DNA from: Halicephalobus mephisto
Lineage: Eukaryota > Nematoda > Chromadorea > Rhabditida > Panagrolaimidae
Assembly: GCA_009193035.1 (NCBI GenBank)
Contig: SWDT01000220.1
Location: forward strand, 1-39,572
Direction: 5' to 3'
Length of the DNA: 39,572 nt
The translations under genes and the position numbers were made by a program. Below, one piece after another: positions 21,501 through 31,500 of the stretch; positions within the stretch are counted from its first letter, which is position 1, and every line of letters begins with the position of its first letter. A model generated the notes under the pieces. That model did not search any database and was not told the DNA's origin. It worked only from the letters and a program-made list of their open reading frames with translations.

Positions 21501-23860
21501 TTCTTTTTTCCCAATAGCATATCTAAAAATAACAACTGAACTTTCCATTTCAAATCCATTAAGTAATAACGACATTGAATCAATCACTTCATTAACCATT
21601 TTGAACGTTTTCCCTCCTACGAAATTATAGCTCCAGAAAATATACAAAATACACCAAGGAATCACAATATAAGCATCAGAAAAAGGAATACCGTAATGTT
21701 GCCATCTTGTACAATGCCAGTTCAGTCCAAAGGGCTTCAGCATTTGATTAATCTCGCACATCGGGATTGATTGAGAATTGATATATGGAATAAGGGCAAG
21801 AATAGGAGTAACGAAGAAAGCAGGATGAAGAATATTAAGAAGATGCATTTTCATCGCGGCTAAGAACCTTACAGAACATCGAATGAAGAAATTCACACAA
21901 ATAATTACTAATGTCAAATACAAAACGTTAATTGATTCTGTTCCAAGTCCAGGAATATTCAATAACCTAGCAAATTGGGTTCCTGTCAATCCTTCTGATC
22001 TTATGACATATCCTCCAACTCCAAATACCGCAATTGATCGTAAAATTGCCACGACAATTCGGCATTCGTAACTCAGCATTCTGAGGCCGTATTTCAACTA
22101 AAATACAAATCACCTAAAGTCACACAACTTAAAACTCACTTGGAATAACTTGTGGAATCTACCACCAGAATGTTTCTCATTAATCCAGAATTCCCAATTT
22201 CCTAAGGCATAAAGGACGACGCCAGCGGGCAAAGCATAAGTTTGAGGAAAGTCGACCTTCAGCAGTAGCCACAAATAAGTCCCAGAGAAAAGTACCAAAG
22301 TAAAGAATGCCTTGGGAATCGTCTTGATCAGCATCATAATTTTCCATAATGTACTTCTAGATGACAAATAGACCTCAGAGAACGTACTCAACACATTGAC
22401 AAGTAACGGCATAAAGAGGGCGGCACAGGTGAGGAGGATGCATCTCGTCAGGTCCAGTTCGGGGAAAACAATGAACACCAGCAAAGAAAGACCAGTAGCT
22501 CTACACAGTTCAAGTACACAAACCTAGGGTTGAAAAATTGATGTAAAATTAGGGTTAGGAAATTGAAATACAACTCAAGTCGGAAAATTGATACAAAATT
22601 AGGGTTGGAAAATTGACATATCACTAGAATCGAAAACATAACTATGGTTGAGAAAGTTGATATATCACTAAGGTCGAAAAACCGATATATAACTAGCCTT
22701 AAAAATTGATACACAACTAGAATTAAATATTGATATATAACTAGGATCGGAAAAACTGATACCTCACTAGGGTTGGGAAATTGATATATGAAAATAACCC
22801 AAAACTTACATTGAGAAGAATTGAATGGTCCTTGATTGGAAGCTTGATCATTCGATGACAACTTTGCAGTATAGAGCACACGTCCGGCAGAGTCTGGATT
22901 AAGAAAAGCGCGACAAAAAGAATACATCCGTTTTCATTATCGTCTCGAGAAGGAAGTCCATTGATCCCGCATTTTCTATGGAACAAATCAGAACGAACAG
23001 GCTTTCTAGTTTTCAGATTCGTGGCCAAAACAAGAATAGTGGCCTTCGAAGCAAAGGCCCCGATGACGATGGAGACATGAGCCGTGAGGTAGAGCGCAAA
23101 CTATATATAAAAATTACTAAAAAATTTCGAAAAATTAAAAATATACCTTGATACATTGTAAAGCATACAACGTCCAGTTGGATTTCTTAACTGCTTCTCG
23201 GACTGCCCTAGGTTTCGACCGGAACGCATCCCACTGCTGCTTCTGTTGCAGCATCGCGGGAAACGTCAAAAACGAATATTGAAAACTACAAACTCCGAGG
23301 AAATGACGAAACCAAGTGACGGAACTCACCCTTGACAGCGCGAGTCAGTCAACCCCATATCTTTGTAATTTTGGTCCCCAGTTACCCGATTTACCATATT
23401 AATTCGAAAAAGTTGTTATATTTTACCAGATTTACCATATTAATTTGAAAAAGTAGTTCTGTTTTGCCATATTTACCGGGTTTATCCTATTATTAAGGAC
23501 AAAATAGTGGTATTTTACCAAGTTTATCTTCTTTATGATATTATTAGGAAGGAAAAAAGGTCCATCTTACCAGTTTTGCCACTTTTATCTTATTGTTAGA
23601 AATAATCAAGTCCATTTTGTCAGTTTTTCCCTGTCTTTTTCGGTAATCATGTCTTTTTTTGTTTGTTTATGGAAAATTAATTTTTAATTTTCAGATTTGA
23701 CATCATGTACGCCAAAAGAGCCTTTGTTCACTGGTTCGTCGGGGAAGGGATGGAAGAAGCTGAATTCACGGAGGCCCGGGAGGACTTGGCGGCTTTGGAG
23801 AACGATTACGTCGAAGTCTCCGCGGATTCCGACATCAAGGGCGATGAAGACGAATATTAA
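15540..23860 (+). CDS. Divergent alpha-tubulin with a gene nested in intron 4
   Basis: Alpha-tubulin pairs with beta-tubulin to form microtubules. Five exons, all in phase: 15540-15554, 15721-16374, 17139-17417, 17587-17828 and 23695-23860, giving 451 residues (448 if the ATG at 15549 is used). Diagnostic blocks are all present: the [12 protein letters not shown] start, the tubulin GTP loop GGGTGSG, the alpha-type [11 protein letters not shown] and RAFVHW, and an acidic tail ending EDEY with the terminal tyrosine used in detyrosination. The loop that carries acetylated Lys40 in other alpha-tubulins is replaced by [11 protein letters not shown] and has no lysine there. The junction HK|FD across intron 4 (AA + A, phase 2) is exact, so the last exon belongs to this gene even though it lies 5.9 kb away. 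A poly(A) signal AATAAA follows at 23911. It is probably a specialised isotype rather than the main one. Confidence 0.93.
16745..17110. repeat. Tandem repeat in tubulin intron 2
   Basis: At least five diverged copies of a unit containing TTGCGAGCAAAGTGCAG followed by a TTTAATTTTGATTTCGAC-like stretch. Conserved words start near 16751, 16885, 16936, 16988 and 17052, so the period is about 52-64. The conserved word is richer in GC than the surrounding intron. Confidence 0.7.
17428..17580. repeat. 21-bp minisatellite in tubulin intron 3
   Basis: About six copies of TATTTAATTTTCACAATTAC-like units fill nearly the whole 169-nt intron (17418-17586). Early copies have CTTTTTAATTTTCACAATT variants. 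Confidence 0.75.
17834..17844 (-). terminator. Tandem poly(A) signals of chitin synthase
   Basis: Two overlapping AATAAA signals on the minus strand (17844-17839 and 17839-17834), about 77 bases after the chitin synthase stop. Cleavage 10-20 bases further would fall on the tubulin exon-4 donor (GT at 17829). Confidence 0.55.
17921..23358 (-). CDS. Chitin synthase, 1349 aa
   Basis: A family-2 glycosyltransferase of the plasma membrane that polymerises UDP-GlcNAc into chitin and extrudes it. Ten exons join with all phases correct: 23358-23330, 23285-23147, 23100-22810, 22523-22140, 22097-21349, 20876-20344, 20283-19600, 19512-18848, 18540-18375, 18330-17921. Several membrane segments precede the catalytic part (for example the VLPELD-like FPELDL region and GTYLWLLL). 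Catalytic signatures are CATMWHE (about 515), AIDGDSKF (about 680), EDRW (777-780), QRRRW (814-818) and NWGTRE (996-1001); the first four give the GT2 donor-binding and catalytic set. A cluster of membrane segments follows QRRRW, then a coiled-coil stretch ([16 protein letters not shown]), two more membrane segments and a basic C-terminus (RTRRSRRV). In nematodes one such enzyme makes eggshell chitin and another pharyngeal chitin; which this is cannot be told. The 29-nt first exon is inferred from its ATG and GTGAGT donor; a start at 23254 is the alternative. Confidence 0.93.
22525..22790. repeat. Degenerate tandem repeat in chitin synthase intron 3
   Basis: About seven copies of a 35-45-bp unit with CACTAGGGTTGGAAAATTGATATAT-like words split over variants such as AACTAG and GATATATCACTA. 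It fills most of the 286-nt intron 22524-22809. Confidence 0.65.
23370..23640. repeat. Degenerate repeat upstream of chitin synthase
   Basis: Repeated TTTTACCAGATTTACCATATTA-type words (kept below in parts: TTTACCAG, TTTACCATATTA) with a period near 40. It occupies most of the space between the chitin synthase start and the last tubulin exon, where the chitin synthase promoter must lie unless it extends across that exon. Confidence 0.5.
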
Positions 23861-23874
23861 CTAATTTAAAACAT

Positions 23875-24099
23875 TTAAATTTTAAAAATTTTATCTTTAT
23901 GTACAATATGAATAAAACCAAATGTAACATTTGGTCCTCGTTGTAACGAAACAGAAGTAGTAAAGATATGAATCATATTGTAGAGTAATCTGTCTTCTTT
24001 GTTGATCTCGATGACGAAATCAAAGATGATTTTGTCGAATAAACTCTGTTGCGCGAATTTGACCGACCCGTAACCGTGGTTACCGCAAGAAGACAACAT
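23875..24099 (-). CDS. Unrecognised 74-aa ORF downstream of the phosphatase
   Basis: An ATG directly after CTATTAG (an acceptor-like site) opens 74 codons with protein-like codon use (FAQQSLFDKIIFDFVIEINKE). It begins 17 bases after the phosphatase stop and its 3' end overlaps the tubulin poly(A) signal on the other strand. It could be an alternative last exon of the phosphatase (the phase-0 junction after TS would read on), a downstream gene, or chance within the 3' UTR. Confidence 0.3.
   Translation of the reverse strand: MLSSCGNHGYGSVKFAQQSLFDKIIFDFVIEINKEDRLLYNMIHIFTTSVSLQRGPNVTFGFIHIVHKDKIFKI
23911..23916 (+). terminator. Poly(A) signal of tubulin
   Basis: AATAAA 50 bases after the tubulin stop codon (23858-23860). 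Confidence 0.65.
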
Positions 24100-24116
24100 C
24101 TAATAGATCAACCAGT

Positions 24117-27100
24117 TCATCGACATTTTTGATACTCCGCTAACGGTCGAATAGTGTTTTCTTGGTAAGCTCTCAGAATGGATTCACAGACAAAAGTATA
24201 TTGATCCTGAAAAAGGCAATTATACAATTTTAATGGGAATTGATGAACTTTAAAAATTGATAAGTAATTTTAACAAAAAAGAACTTATAACTTTGATAAA
24301 AATTGATATATGAATTTTAAATTTAAAAGATTAATATTGGGTTTTTTCAAAAATTGATATATAGGTTTTAAATTTAAAAGATTAATATTGGGTTTTTTTC
24401 AAAAATTGATATATGAATTTTAAATTTAAAAGATTAATATTGGGTTTTTCTCAAAAATTGATATATAATTTGAATTAAAGCTTTACATACCGATGTTTGG
24501 ATGAGCATTGCTCGTTGGTCGCGCATTGTTCGAACAATGTCGAGCGGATAAACGGGTTCGTTAGCTTCGATCAAGCAAGAAGCAGTTTCCATCAGAATGA
24601 GCACTCCTGTCCTGCCGATTCCCTGCAGAAGATTTACGATCATCTAAGGTTTTTTATATAAAAAGAACATACAGCTGAGCAGTGCACAATAATCGGATCA
24701 AGAGATCCGTTTCGCGCTCGTCGGACTTCGGCCACAAAGTCGATGAAATGCTTGGGATTATCAGGTACTCCGTGGTCCGGCCAGGAGGTGTACTGCATCT
24801 GGGTGACACGGCGTTCTTCTCGAGTCTGAAATTTCAGAATTTAAAAAATTAAATAAATTTAAAAAAATAAATAAATTTAAAAATTACATTTTTGTTTTTG
24901 ATCGAAAGCTCTCTGTAATGACAATGGGACTCTAGTCGTTCGCTGACGTTTGTGATTTGCAAAATTCCGAATTCGAACGGTTCCTTCCTCGAGGGCCAGT
25001 ACTGATGGCACTTGATCCTGCCTTTTTCGACCAACGTCGTCAGCATCACGATCGTCGTGCAGCCCTGTTCCCAGACCATGTACCAGAAGTCGCCGGTTGT
25101 GTGGGCCAGGGGTCCTTGGGTCGCGATGTACCGGTTCACGATGCCGCTCGACGGGATTTCCATGTTGACGAGATTAGCGTTGATGTAATCGCCAGAAGGA
25201 GCGCGTTCCAGACGGACCCGTGTTGCATCATAAGGAATAACATCTCTGTAGCGATTTTTGTTTATGTTTGTACTTGTTCTGGCGTCGTTCATCGTCATGC
25301 CTGGCTTCTTCCGGTACAACTGCTCGAATTGACGGACTATTTTCCCTGTGTCGAGGGAATCCTTAAGAAGCAACAAGGACTGCGCCAGTTTGTCCGACCA
25401 CGGCACGGTTTCCGCCACATGCATCACTTCCGGGACTGCCTGAGGCTGGTCCGCGTCCTCGAATTCTCCACACCGGTACACATTAGGCTTGATAGTCAGT
25501 GTTATTTCGCGGTAATTTGTCGAATTCCGGATGCTTCTGATGCAACTAACGACTCTATCGTACGACCAAGAACTTATGTCTTGTCCGTTGATCTTCAGAA
25601 CCATATCCCCGACATTCAATCGAGGATGACATTTATCCGCCGGACTACCGGTGACAACTCTGCTCACGATCACAGGGTAACCTCGATCATAGCCCCCGGA
25701 AACGTTGAATCCAAATCGGCCCTGATAGTCAGGCGTCATCCGGACCACGACAGAACTGTCTTCACTGGCAATACTGGTCGGGGAATTTGACTGAAAAAAC
25801 GAAATTAATTCAAAAATTAAGAAACAAAACAAATCAATTTCAATATTAAAGAAATAAAACTAATTAATTTTAATATTAAAAAGTAATTTTAACGTTAAAA
25901 AGTAAAATAAATTAACTTTAATATTAAGAAATAAAAACAAAATTTTGATCCTAAAATAGAAGAATCAACCTTATTGCGGCGAACCAATCCGAAAATTGCG
26001 GTCCCGAAACGAAAACCCTGCTTGTTAATTGGCTGTATTACTGTAGTCAGGAACAATTGTATTAATTTTTACTTTTCTCTTTTTTAAATTTCTCTGTTGT
26101 CATTTTTAGTTATTTTTGATATATCAAAAAATTTCATTTTTCTATCTTTTATGTGATCCCAAAGCGAAAACTCCTACTCATCTACCAATGGCCCTACCAT
26201 AGACGAATAATGACTATTTATCAGTTGTGTAAATTTTTGCTTTTTTCAGTTTTCGCGTGTTATTGATATATCAGTTGTTTTCCCCTCTTTCGCGCGATTC
26301 TAGACCGAAGAATCCTGCATATAAATCAGTTATTTTACTATCTCCGAAAACAGCTGTGTTGATTATGTTAATTTTTACTTTTTCTTATTACAGCTTTATT
26401 TCCGTACATCATTGATATATCGAAAAGTCATATTTCTCTATCTTTCATGCGATCCCAAAGCAAAAATTCCTGCACATCAATCAGCTATCCCGCTATAGTC
26501 AAGAATACCTAGATACCAGTTGTGTAAACTTTTATTTCCGCATGTCATTGATATATCAAAGTTCTACTTCTCCATCTTTCGCGCTATCCCAAAGCAAGAA
26601 CCACTGCACATCAATCAGCTATCCCACTATATCCGAAAAACAACTGTCAATTGTGTTAACTTGGGTTTTCGTTTATCATTGTTGTAGTTTTTCACACCGT
26701 TGTTAGTGTTGGCTATTCCAAGCTACTTCCCCATCGTCTACGACCTAGGAAATCCAATTAGAACTTACATGTTGACGGACAGGGGATTGTCTTTCGCGAG
26801 GATCCCCGTTTTCAAAACCATTAGAAGTCCCATTATAGGATGAACCAAAACTGGTAATCGAGGATCGCGGAGATCCATTGCTAGATCCATTGATAGTTTT
26901 TCCATTTGAATGGATCAATCTAGAACTATTTTTATATGGCGAAGATCCGTTGATCATTGATCGTCGGGAGACAGTCCCGTTCACAGGATAATCAGAATTA
27001 GAAATCCCATTGGAAATCTGATATATGTTTTTTCCATTTGAGGGAAATAAAGAATGTTTTTCGCCGTTGGAAGAGGCGGGACTCTCCGTCGTCCCGTTGT

Positions 27101-27197
27101 GGGTCGACTGGGCATTCAGAACCATGGACTTACGGCAACCGTTCGGAGTCAAGGCCAGACTGTTACGATGATGATGATGGACACCGGACGTACATGC
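24117..27197 (-). CDS. ptp-1-like: PDZ-domain protein tyrosine phosphatase (PTPN3/PTPN4, PTP-1 type)
   Basis: Exons 27197-26769, (possibly 26017-25970), 25790-24888, 24825-24673, 24622-24491 and 24206-24117 all join in phase 0. The first encodes a Ser/Asn/Gly-rich linker with many NG and NGS repeats. The 25790 exon holds a PDZ domain with the binding loop RFGFNV, then [27 protein letters not shown] and the start of the phosphatase domain. Active-site parts follow: [15 protein letters not shown] with the general-acid Asp, and the P-loop VHCSAGIGRTGV with the catalytic Cys and Arg, split by the intron between 24673 and 24622. The Q-loop region is QRAMLIQTS. All residues needed for activity are present. 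The family dephosphorylates membrane-associated tyrosine-phosphorylated proteins and normally has an N-terminal FERM domain; none is visible in this window. The protein ends QKCR. The gene converges on tubulin. Confidence 0.9.
24300..24475. repeat. 51-52-bp tandem repeat in a phosphatase intron
   Basis: Three nearly identical units and a partial fourth: AATTGATATAT starts at 24301, 24352, 24404 and 24456, each followed by TTTAAATTTAAAAGATTAATATTGGG-like sequence (conserved words TTTAAAAG, TTAATATTGGG). It fills most of the last intron (24207-24490). Confidence 0.8.
25970..26017 (-). CDS. Possible 16-codon exon of the phosphatase gene
   Basis: An AAGCAG acceptor and a GTTGAT donor bound 48 bases that stay open and in phase 0 with both neighbours, encoding [16 protein letters not shown]. 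The segment is GC-richer than its surroundings. It could be an optional exon in the linker before the PDZ domain. The donor is weak, so it may be chance. Confidence 0.3.
26060..26690. repeat. About 145-bp tandem repeat in a phosphatase intron
   Basis: Four diverged copies. The word GATATATC recurs near 26118, 26264, 26413 and 26549 and is followed by CTATCTTT, ATGCGATCCCAAAGC and CACATCAATCAGCTATCC-like words. It occupies most of the 26018-26768 intron. Confidence 0.7.
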
Positions 27198-27814
27198 CTA
27201 AAAATAAACAATCAGTCAAATAAACACGAAAAAATGTGGTTAGGATTAAAGATTTAAGAGTTTTTCGCACTTGCACTAGTTAGCAAACTGCAGAATGACC
27301 AATGGAGTCGATCGAAAACCGTGAGGCAAACAAACAACCAACCATAGGTTTTGCAACGAAGACAGTAAAAACCGCATTACTAAGAATGTAGAATTAAATA
27401 TTAGGGAATTTTTAGAATCATAGTTTTGGGATTTTCCATTGAATCATGGGAATTTCAGACGTTTTTGGAACATTCCAAGGAGTTTTAGGCATTTCCGTAA
27501 GATTTTAGAGTTTTAAAACTTAAAAATTTTAAGATTCTAGAAGTTTATAAAATTTCGGAAGATTCTGGAAAGCTTTAAAATTCCCTATTAGATTTCGAAC
27601 ATTCCCAAAATTTAGAAAATTTCAAAATCCTCCATTCTAGAAGATCCTAAAAAATTCCCGTTGAATTTTAAATTTTTCTACAAAGTTCTCGAGATTTTAA
27701 AATCCCTTTTTTTAAATCCTAAAAAACCCTACTCCTTAAAAATTGAATATTTGCAGGTAAAGTGAACCTAAATTTTCTAAAATTTAAGCTGAAATTGGAT
27801 ATCTCGTGTCTTGA

Positions 27815-28018
27815 ATGGGATACTCGCAAAATCTGAATTTGTCAGTTTGCGGTAAACTCAAACCTAATCCTTCAAAAATGACAGCAAGAACGGCCAAAAC
27901 GAAAACAATCTGCTCCAAGAAAAGAGTGAAATTGGATTCAAGCAAAAAGCAGCAATATTTGCGCCCATTTCTCGGGATTGGTTCACATGGAATGCGAAAT
28001 CTTGTCCATTATCATTAA
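27815..28018 (+). CDS. Small basic ORF antisense to the phosphatase intron
   Basis: A 67-codon plus-strand frame with an ATG at 27815 and a second at 27879, lysine- and serine-rich (SKMTARTAKTKTICSKKRVK). GC content is higher than in the flanks. The complementary strand is also open for about 53 codons, so direction is unclear. No family recognised. Confidence 0.25.
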   Translation: MGYSQNLNLSVCGKLKPNPSKMTARTAKTKTICSKKRVKLDSSKKQQYLRPFLGIGSHGMRNLVHYH

Positions 28019-28019
28019 T

Positions 28020-28300
28020 TCTAAGAACAATTCAAAAGTTTTTTAACTTTTTAAAATTAATTTCCAGAAAATTAAAAACTTCAAAATTATAAAAAATAAA
28101 ATTTTTCGAAATTTAAAAAATTAAAAAATTTTTAAAAAATTATAAAAATTAAATTTTTTTAAAATTATAAAAATTGAATTTTTTTAAATTGGAGAATTTC
28201 GAAAAATTGTAGAATTAAAAAATTATAAAAATTGAATTTTTTTAAATTGGAGAATTTTGGAAAATTATAAAAATTGAATTTTTCAAAAATTAAAGACCTT
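28020..28300. repeat. AT-rich simple repeat block
   Basis: Repeated AAAAATTATAAAAATTGAATTTTT-like units (words ATAAAAATTGAATTTTT and TTGGAGAATTT) inside the phosphatase gene. No coding signal. Confidence 0.6.
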
Positions 28301-28566
28301 TAAAAAACTATAGACAATTTTTGATTTAGATGAGTGACTACATCTGGAACCTGTTGAGATACAAGGTCACTGTACATGGTGATCTTCTTGCAAAATTGAT
28401 AAATAGGATTCAGAAGTGTGCGCGAAAAAAACGAAAAACTCCACGTCTGAAACAAATTCCACTTTGGTAATTGGTTCGGATGGATCTTCGAAAAACTCGA
28501 ATTTTCCGCTCCACGCCCAACAGTTACACTTTTAAAAGAGGAAAAAATGGAAATTAAGATAAGCAC

Positions 28567-31500
28567 CGGATTAGATTTTGAAGTTGTCTGTTTTGATCCG
28601 TTTTCGGTTTGGATAGATTTTGGTTTTCGAGGTTTAGAAGAATCCGCAATTTTTCTCGAAGTCGTGGATCTAGAAGGCCGATCTGTTTTATGACGCTCCA
28701 AAACAGCGACACTGCCAGATTCAACGGGCATGACCGCCAGAGGTATGACTAGATTCTGAAGCCCAAAACTAAATTTTCCAAAAAACACGTAAAAAACGCG
28801 AAAATTAAAAAATTCAATCAAAAACAGATGTTTTAAAATTGACTTTTCCAAGACAAAAATATTTTCGAAAACTTAAATATCAAAAATTAATTATTTTTAA
28901 AACCTTAAATATCCAAAAATAAATTTAAATATAAAAAATTTCGGAAAAATTAAATATTAAAAATTTTCCAAATTTAATTATTAAAAAATTTTTTAAATAT
29001 AAAAATTAAAAACTTTTTTAAATATAAAAATTTTTTAAATATAAAAATTAAACTTTTTTAAATATAAAAAATTTTTAAATATAAAAATTAAACTTTTTTA
29101 AATATAAAAAATTTTTTGATTTTTACATAGAATTTTTTTAATATTTGAATAAAAAAAGATTTTTTAGCCTTAAATATTGAATATTAAAAATAAAAGAGCT
29201 GAAAACGGATAAACTGTAGAAAACTAAAGAATCGGAAAAAGTTTGAAGAGTGTTTGTAGTGTTAGGGCCAAGTATACAAGTCAACGAACAAAGCTGCAAG
29301 TCCTACTGCCAGAACTTAAGTAAGCAATCCACTCGAGGGATTCACTTGATCTGCGGATTCTCTTGCAGGAAATCCTCCTGGTCTCTTGCTTGGTTGCAAA
29401 AAACCAATAATGTCTTCTATTATCCATCTCCTTGACGGAAAAAATTTCTTACATATTGCGGTTTAAATAAAAAGAAAATTTTTAAGAAAAAAATTATTTT
29501 TAGAGAATAATTTTTAAGAAAAAAGTTATTTTTAGAAGATAATTTTCAAGAAAAAAATTATTTTTAGAGAATAATTTTTAACTTAACACTTGAAAAATGG
29601 AGTAAAACAAAAAAACAAGTTGTTTAAATTCAGGAAAATCATTCCATTGTCGAAAAGTAGAAAGTAGGCATTTTTAAGAACATTGTCTTGAATTTTTCGA
29701 ATTTTTTAAAAATTTAGGATGTAGGTAAAAAATTTGAAAAAAAAGTGAGGAGGAGAGAGAGAGAGGGCGAGAAAAAGAGAGAACGAACAAAGGAGAAAAG
29801 AGCGAGTGAAGGAGAGAGAGAGAGGACAAGGAGAGAGTCGATTCTTGTGACTGCCAAATTTCCCACTTTGTCCATTCTTCTACATCTCTCTCCCCTTTCC
29901 CGCCAATTCAAAAATTCCAAAAAAATCAAAAATTAATAAAAAAATTATTTTTGTGAAATTTTCTCAACAAACTTTCCTTAATTTAAGTAAAAAAGTCGAT
30001 TTCAATTAAAAACTGCGAAATTTGCCATTTTTTCCTTTTACGCAGGAGTTTAAAAATTACGAAAAATCGCACTATTGTAAAAATTTAAGTTTTATAAAAT
30101 CGTCTTGACACGAATTTTTTGGATTAGTTCAGAAAATTTTAGGATTTAGGTAAAAGAGCGAGCGAGAGAGGACAGAGCGAGTCGATTTGGTACAAATTGC
30201 CGTATTTACCATTTTTCTACTTTAACACAGCTCTCTCACTTTTCGCGGAAATTTAAAAATTCAAAAAAACAAAATTTAAAAAAATAATTTTTTAATTTTA
30301 CAAAATTCATTTTTTGACAGAAATTCAAAATTTGAAATATAATTTTAAAAATTATAATATTTTAAAAATAAAAAATTTTAAAAATAAAAAATTTACAAAA
30401 TTATTTAAAAACGTATTTTTTGAGATTTTAGGTAAAAGGAAAAAATTAAAAAAAGTCGGTCTTGGCAGCGATGCCAGATTTACCATTTTTCAAAATTTTT
30501 TTCTTTTTGGCGGGAATTCAAAAATTATTTCGAAATTAAAAAATATTCAAAAACAGAAAATGGAATTCATCAAAGTCGATCCAAATCGATCTCGAGTGAG
30601 GTGTTCTTTTTCATTTTTTTCCACCATTTTCTATTTCTCAAAAGTCCACGTAAAACCACCTGACGTGAGCTAAGAAGAAAAGAGTCCTTAAAAAAGCTGA
30701 AAACGGTTCCCGTAAGTGGTGGTCGCAATGTCACGACAAACATAGCTGAGCCAAATTGAGTTCAACAATGACTATGCGGCAAAACAGGACTCAAAAGTAG
30801 TTTTTTTTCGAATTTTTTCGAATTTGTAAGAGATTAGAAAAATTCTGTCGCGAGACGGTGAGTGGTTAACGTCGAGTTTTGGGATTAGAAGATTAGATTA
30901 CGATCGGATAATCGATAACTTTGAAATTAATTTTTTTCTCACCTGAGAACCGGGATCGTTGATGATCATCGTCGTGGTGTGGTTCGGTCCTTGCCAGATT
31001 CTACAGTCTTCAGTAGTGGTGTTTATCGTCGACGAACTGCCAATCAAGGTAGTCGTAGCAGAATCGTAAGGAGACGAATTGTGAAATTTTTGTTTTTCTT
31101 TGGACTGTAAGTATCCCTGAGGGTGATTTTGAGAAGTACCACTATTTGTCGGAAAAATCAACGAAGATCTCGTTGTGGAATATCCGGCAGAAGAAATATC
31201 TTCAATTCCTAGGACACAGCTGTTTCTGGAACTTGGCCGGGCCCTGAGGGAAAGTGAAGACCCGTTGGCTGGATTCTGATTCCTCAAAACCACAGATTGA
31301 CTTCCAGAATTCGATCCACCAATGAAGCTTCGTCTGTGAGGATTCAACGACGGAGCTACACTTTCACTGAAAAATCAAATTTTATTAATAAAAAAAAATG
31401 TAAAAAAAAGCAAACAAGATTGAAACAGAAAGAAGACCGGTTCGTGGTCAGTTTTGACTTGGATCAATTGGCCTCGTTCAGTCTTCTTTCTCGAATTAAC

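Larger units (their letters stand above)
17829..23694 (+). other. Tubulin intron 4, host of the chitin synthase gene
   Basis: Donor GTAAGT at 17829, acceptor TTTTCAG ending at 23694, length 5866. The other tubulin introns are 166, 764 and 169 nt. The whole chitin synthase coding region (23358-17921) lies inside on the other strand, leaving 92 bases on one side and 336 on the other. Confidence 0.88.

Noticed and set aside
22448..22927. 159-codon minus-strand frame across a chitin synthase intron
   Set aside because: It reads the intron repeat in a frame different from the enzyme and conflicts with clean GTAAGT and CCCTAG splice sites.
23135..23329. Chitin synthase starting at the GTG at 23329
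   Set aside because: That GTG is part of a perfect GTGAGT donor; the ATG at 23358 plus a 44-nt intron keeps the frame and gives a normal start.
24957..25790. 277-codon plus-strand open frame
   Set aside because: It is the exact complement of the PDZ/phosphatase exon, has no splice context of its own and arises from that exon's GC-rich codon use.
30314..30673. 119-codon plus-strand frame
   Set aside because: Lys/Asn/Phe low-complexity reading of AT-rich DNA running through dispersed repeat copy 4; no splice or start support.
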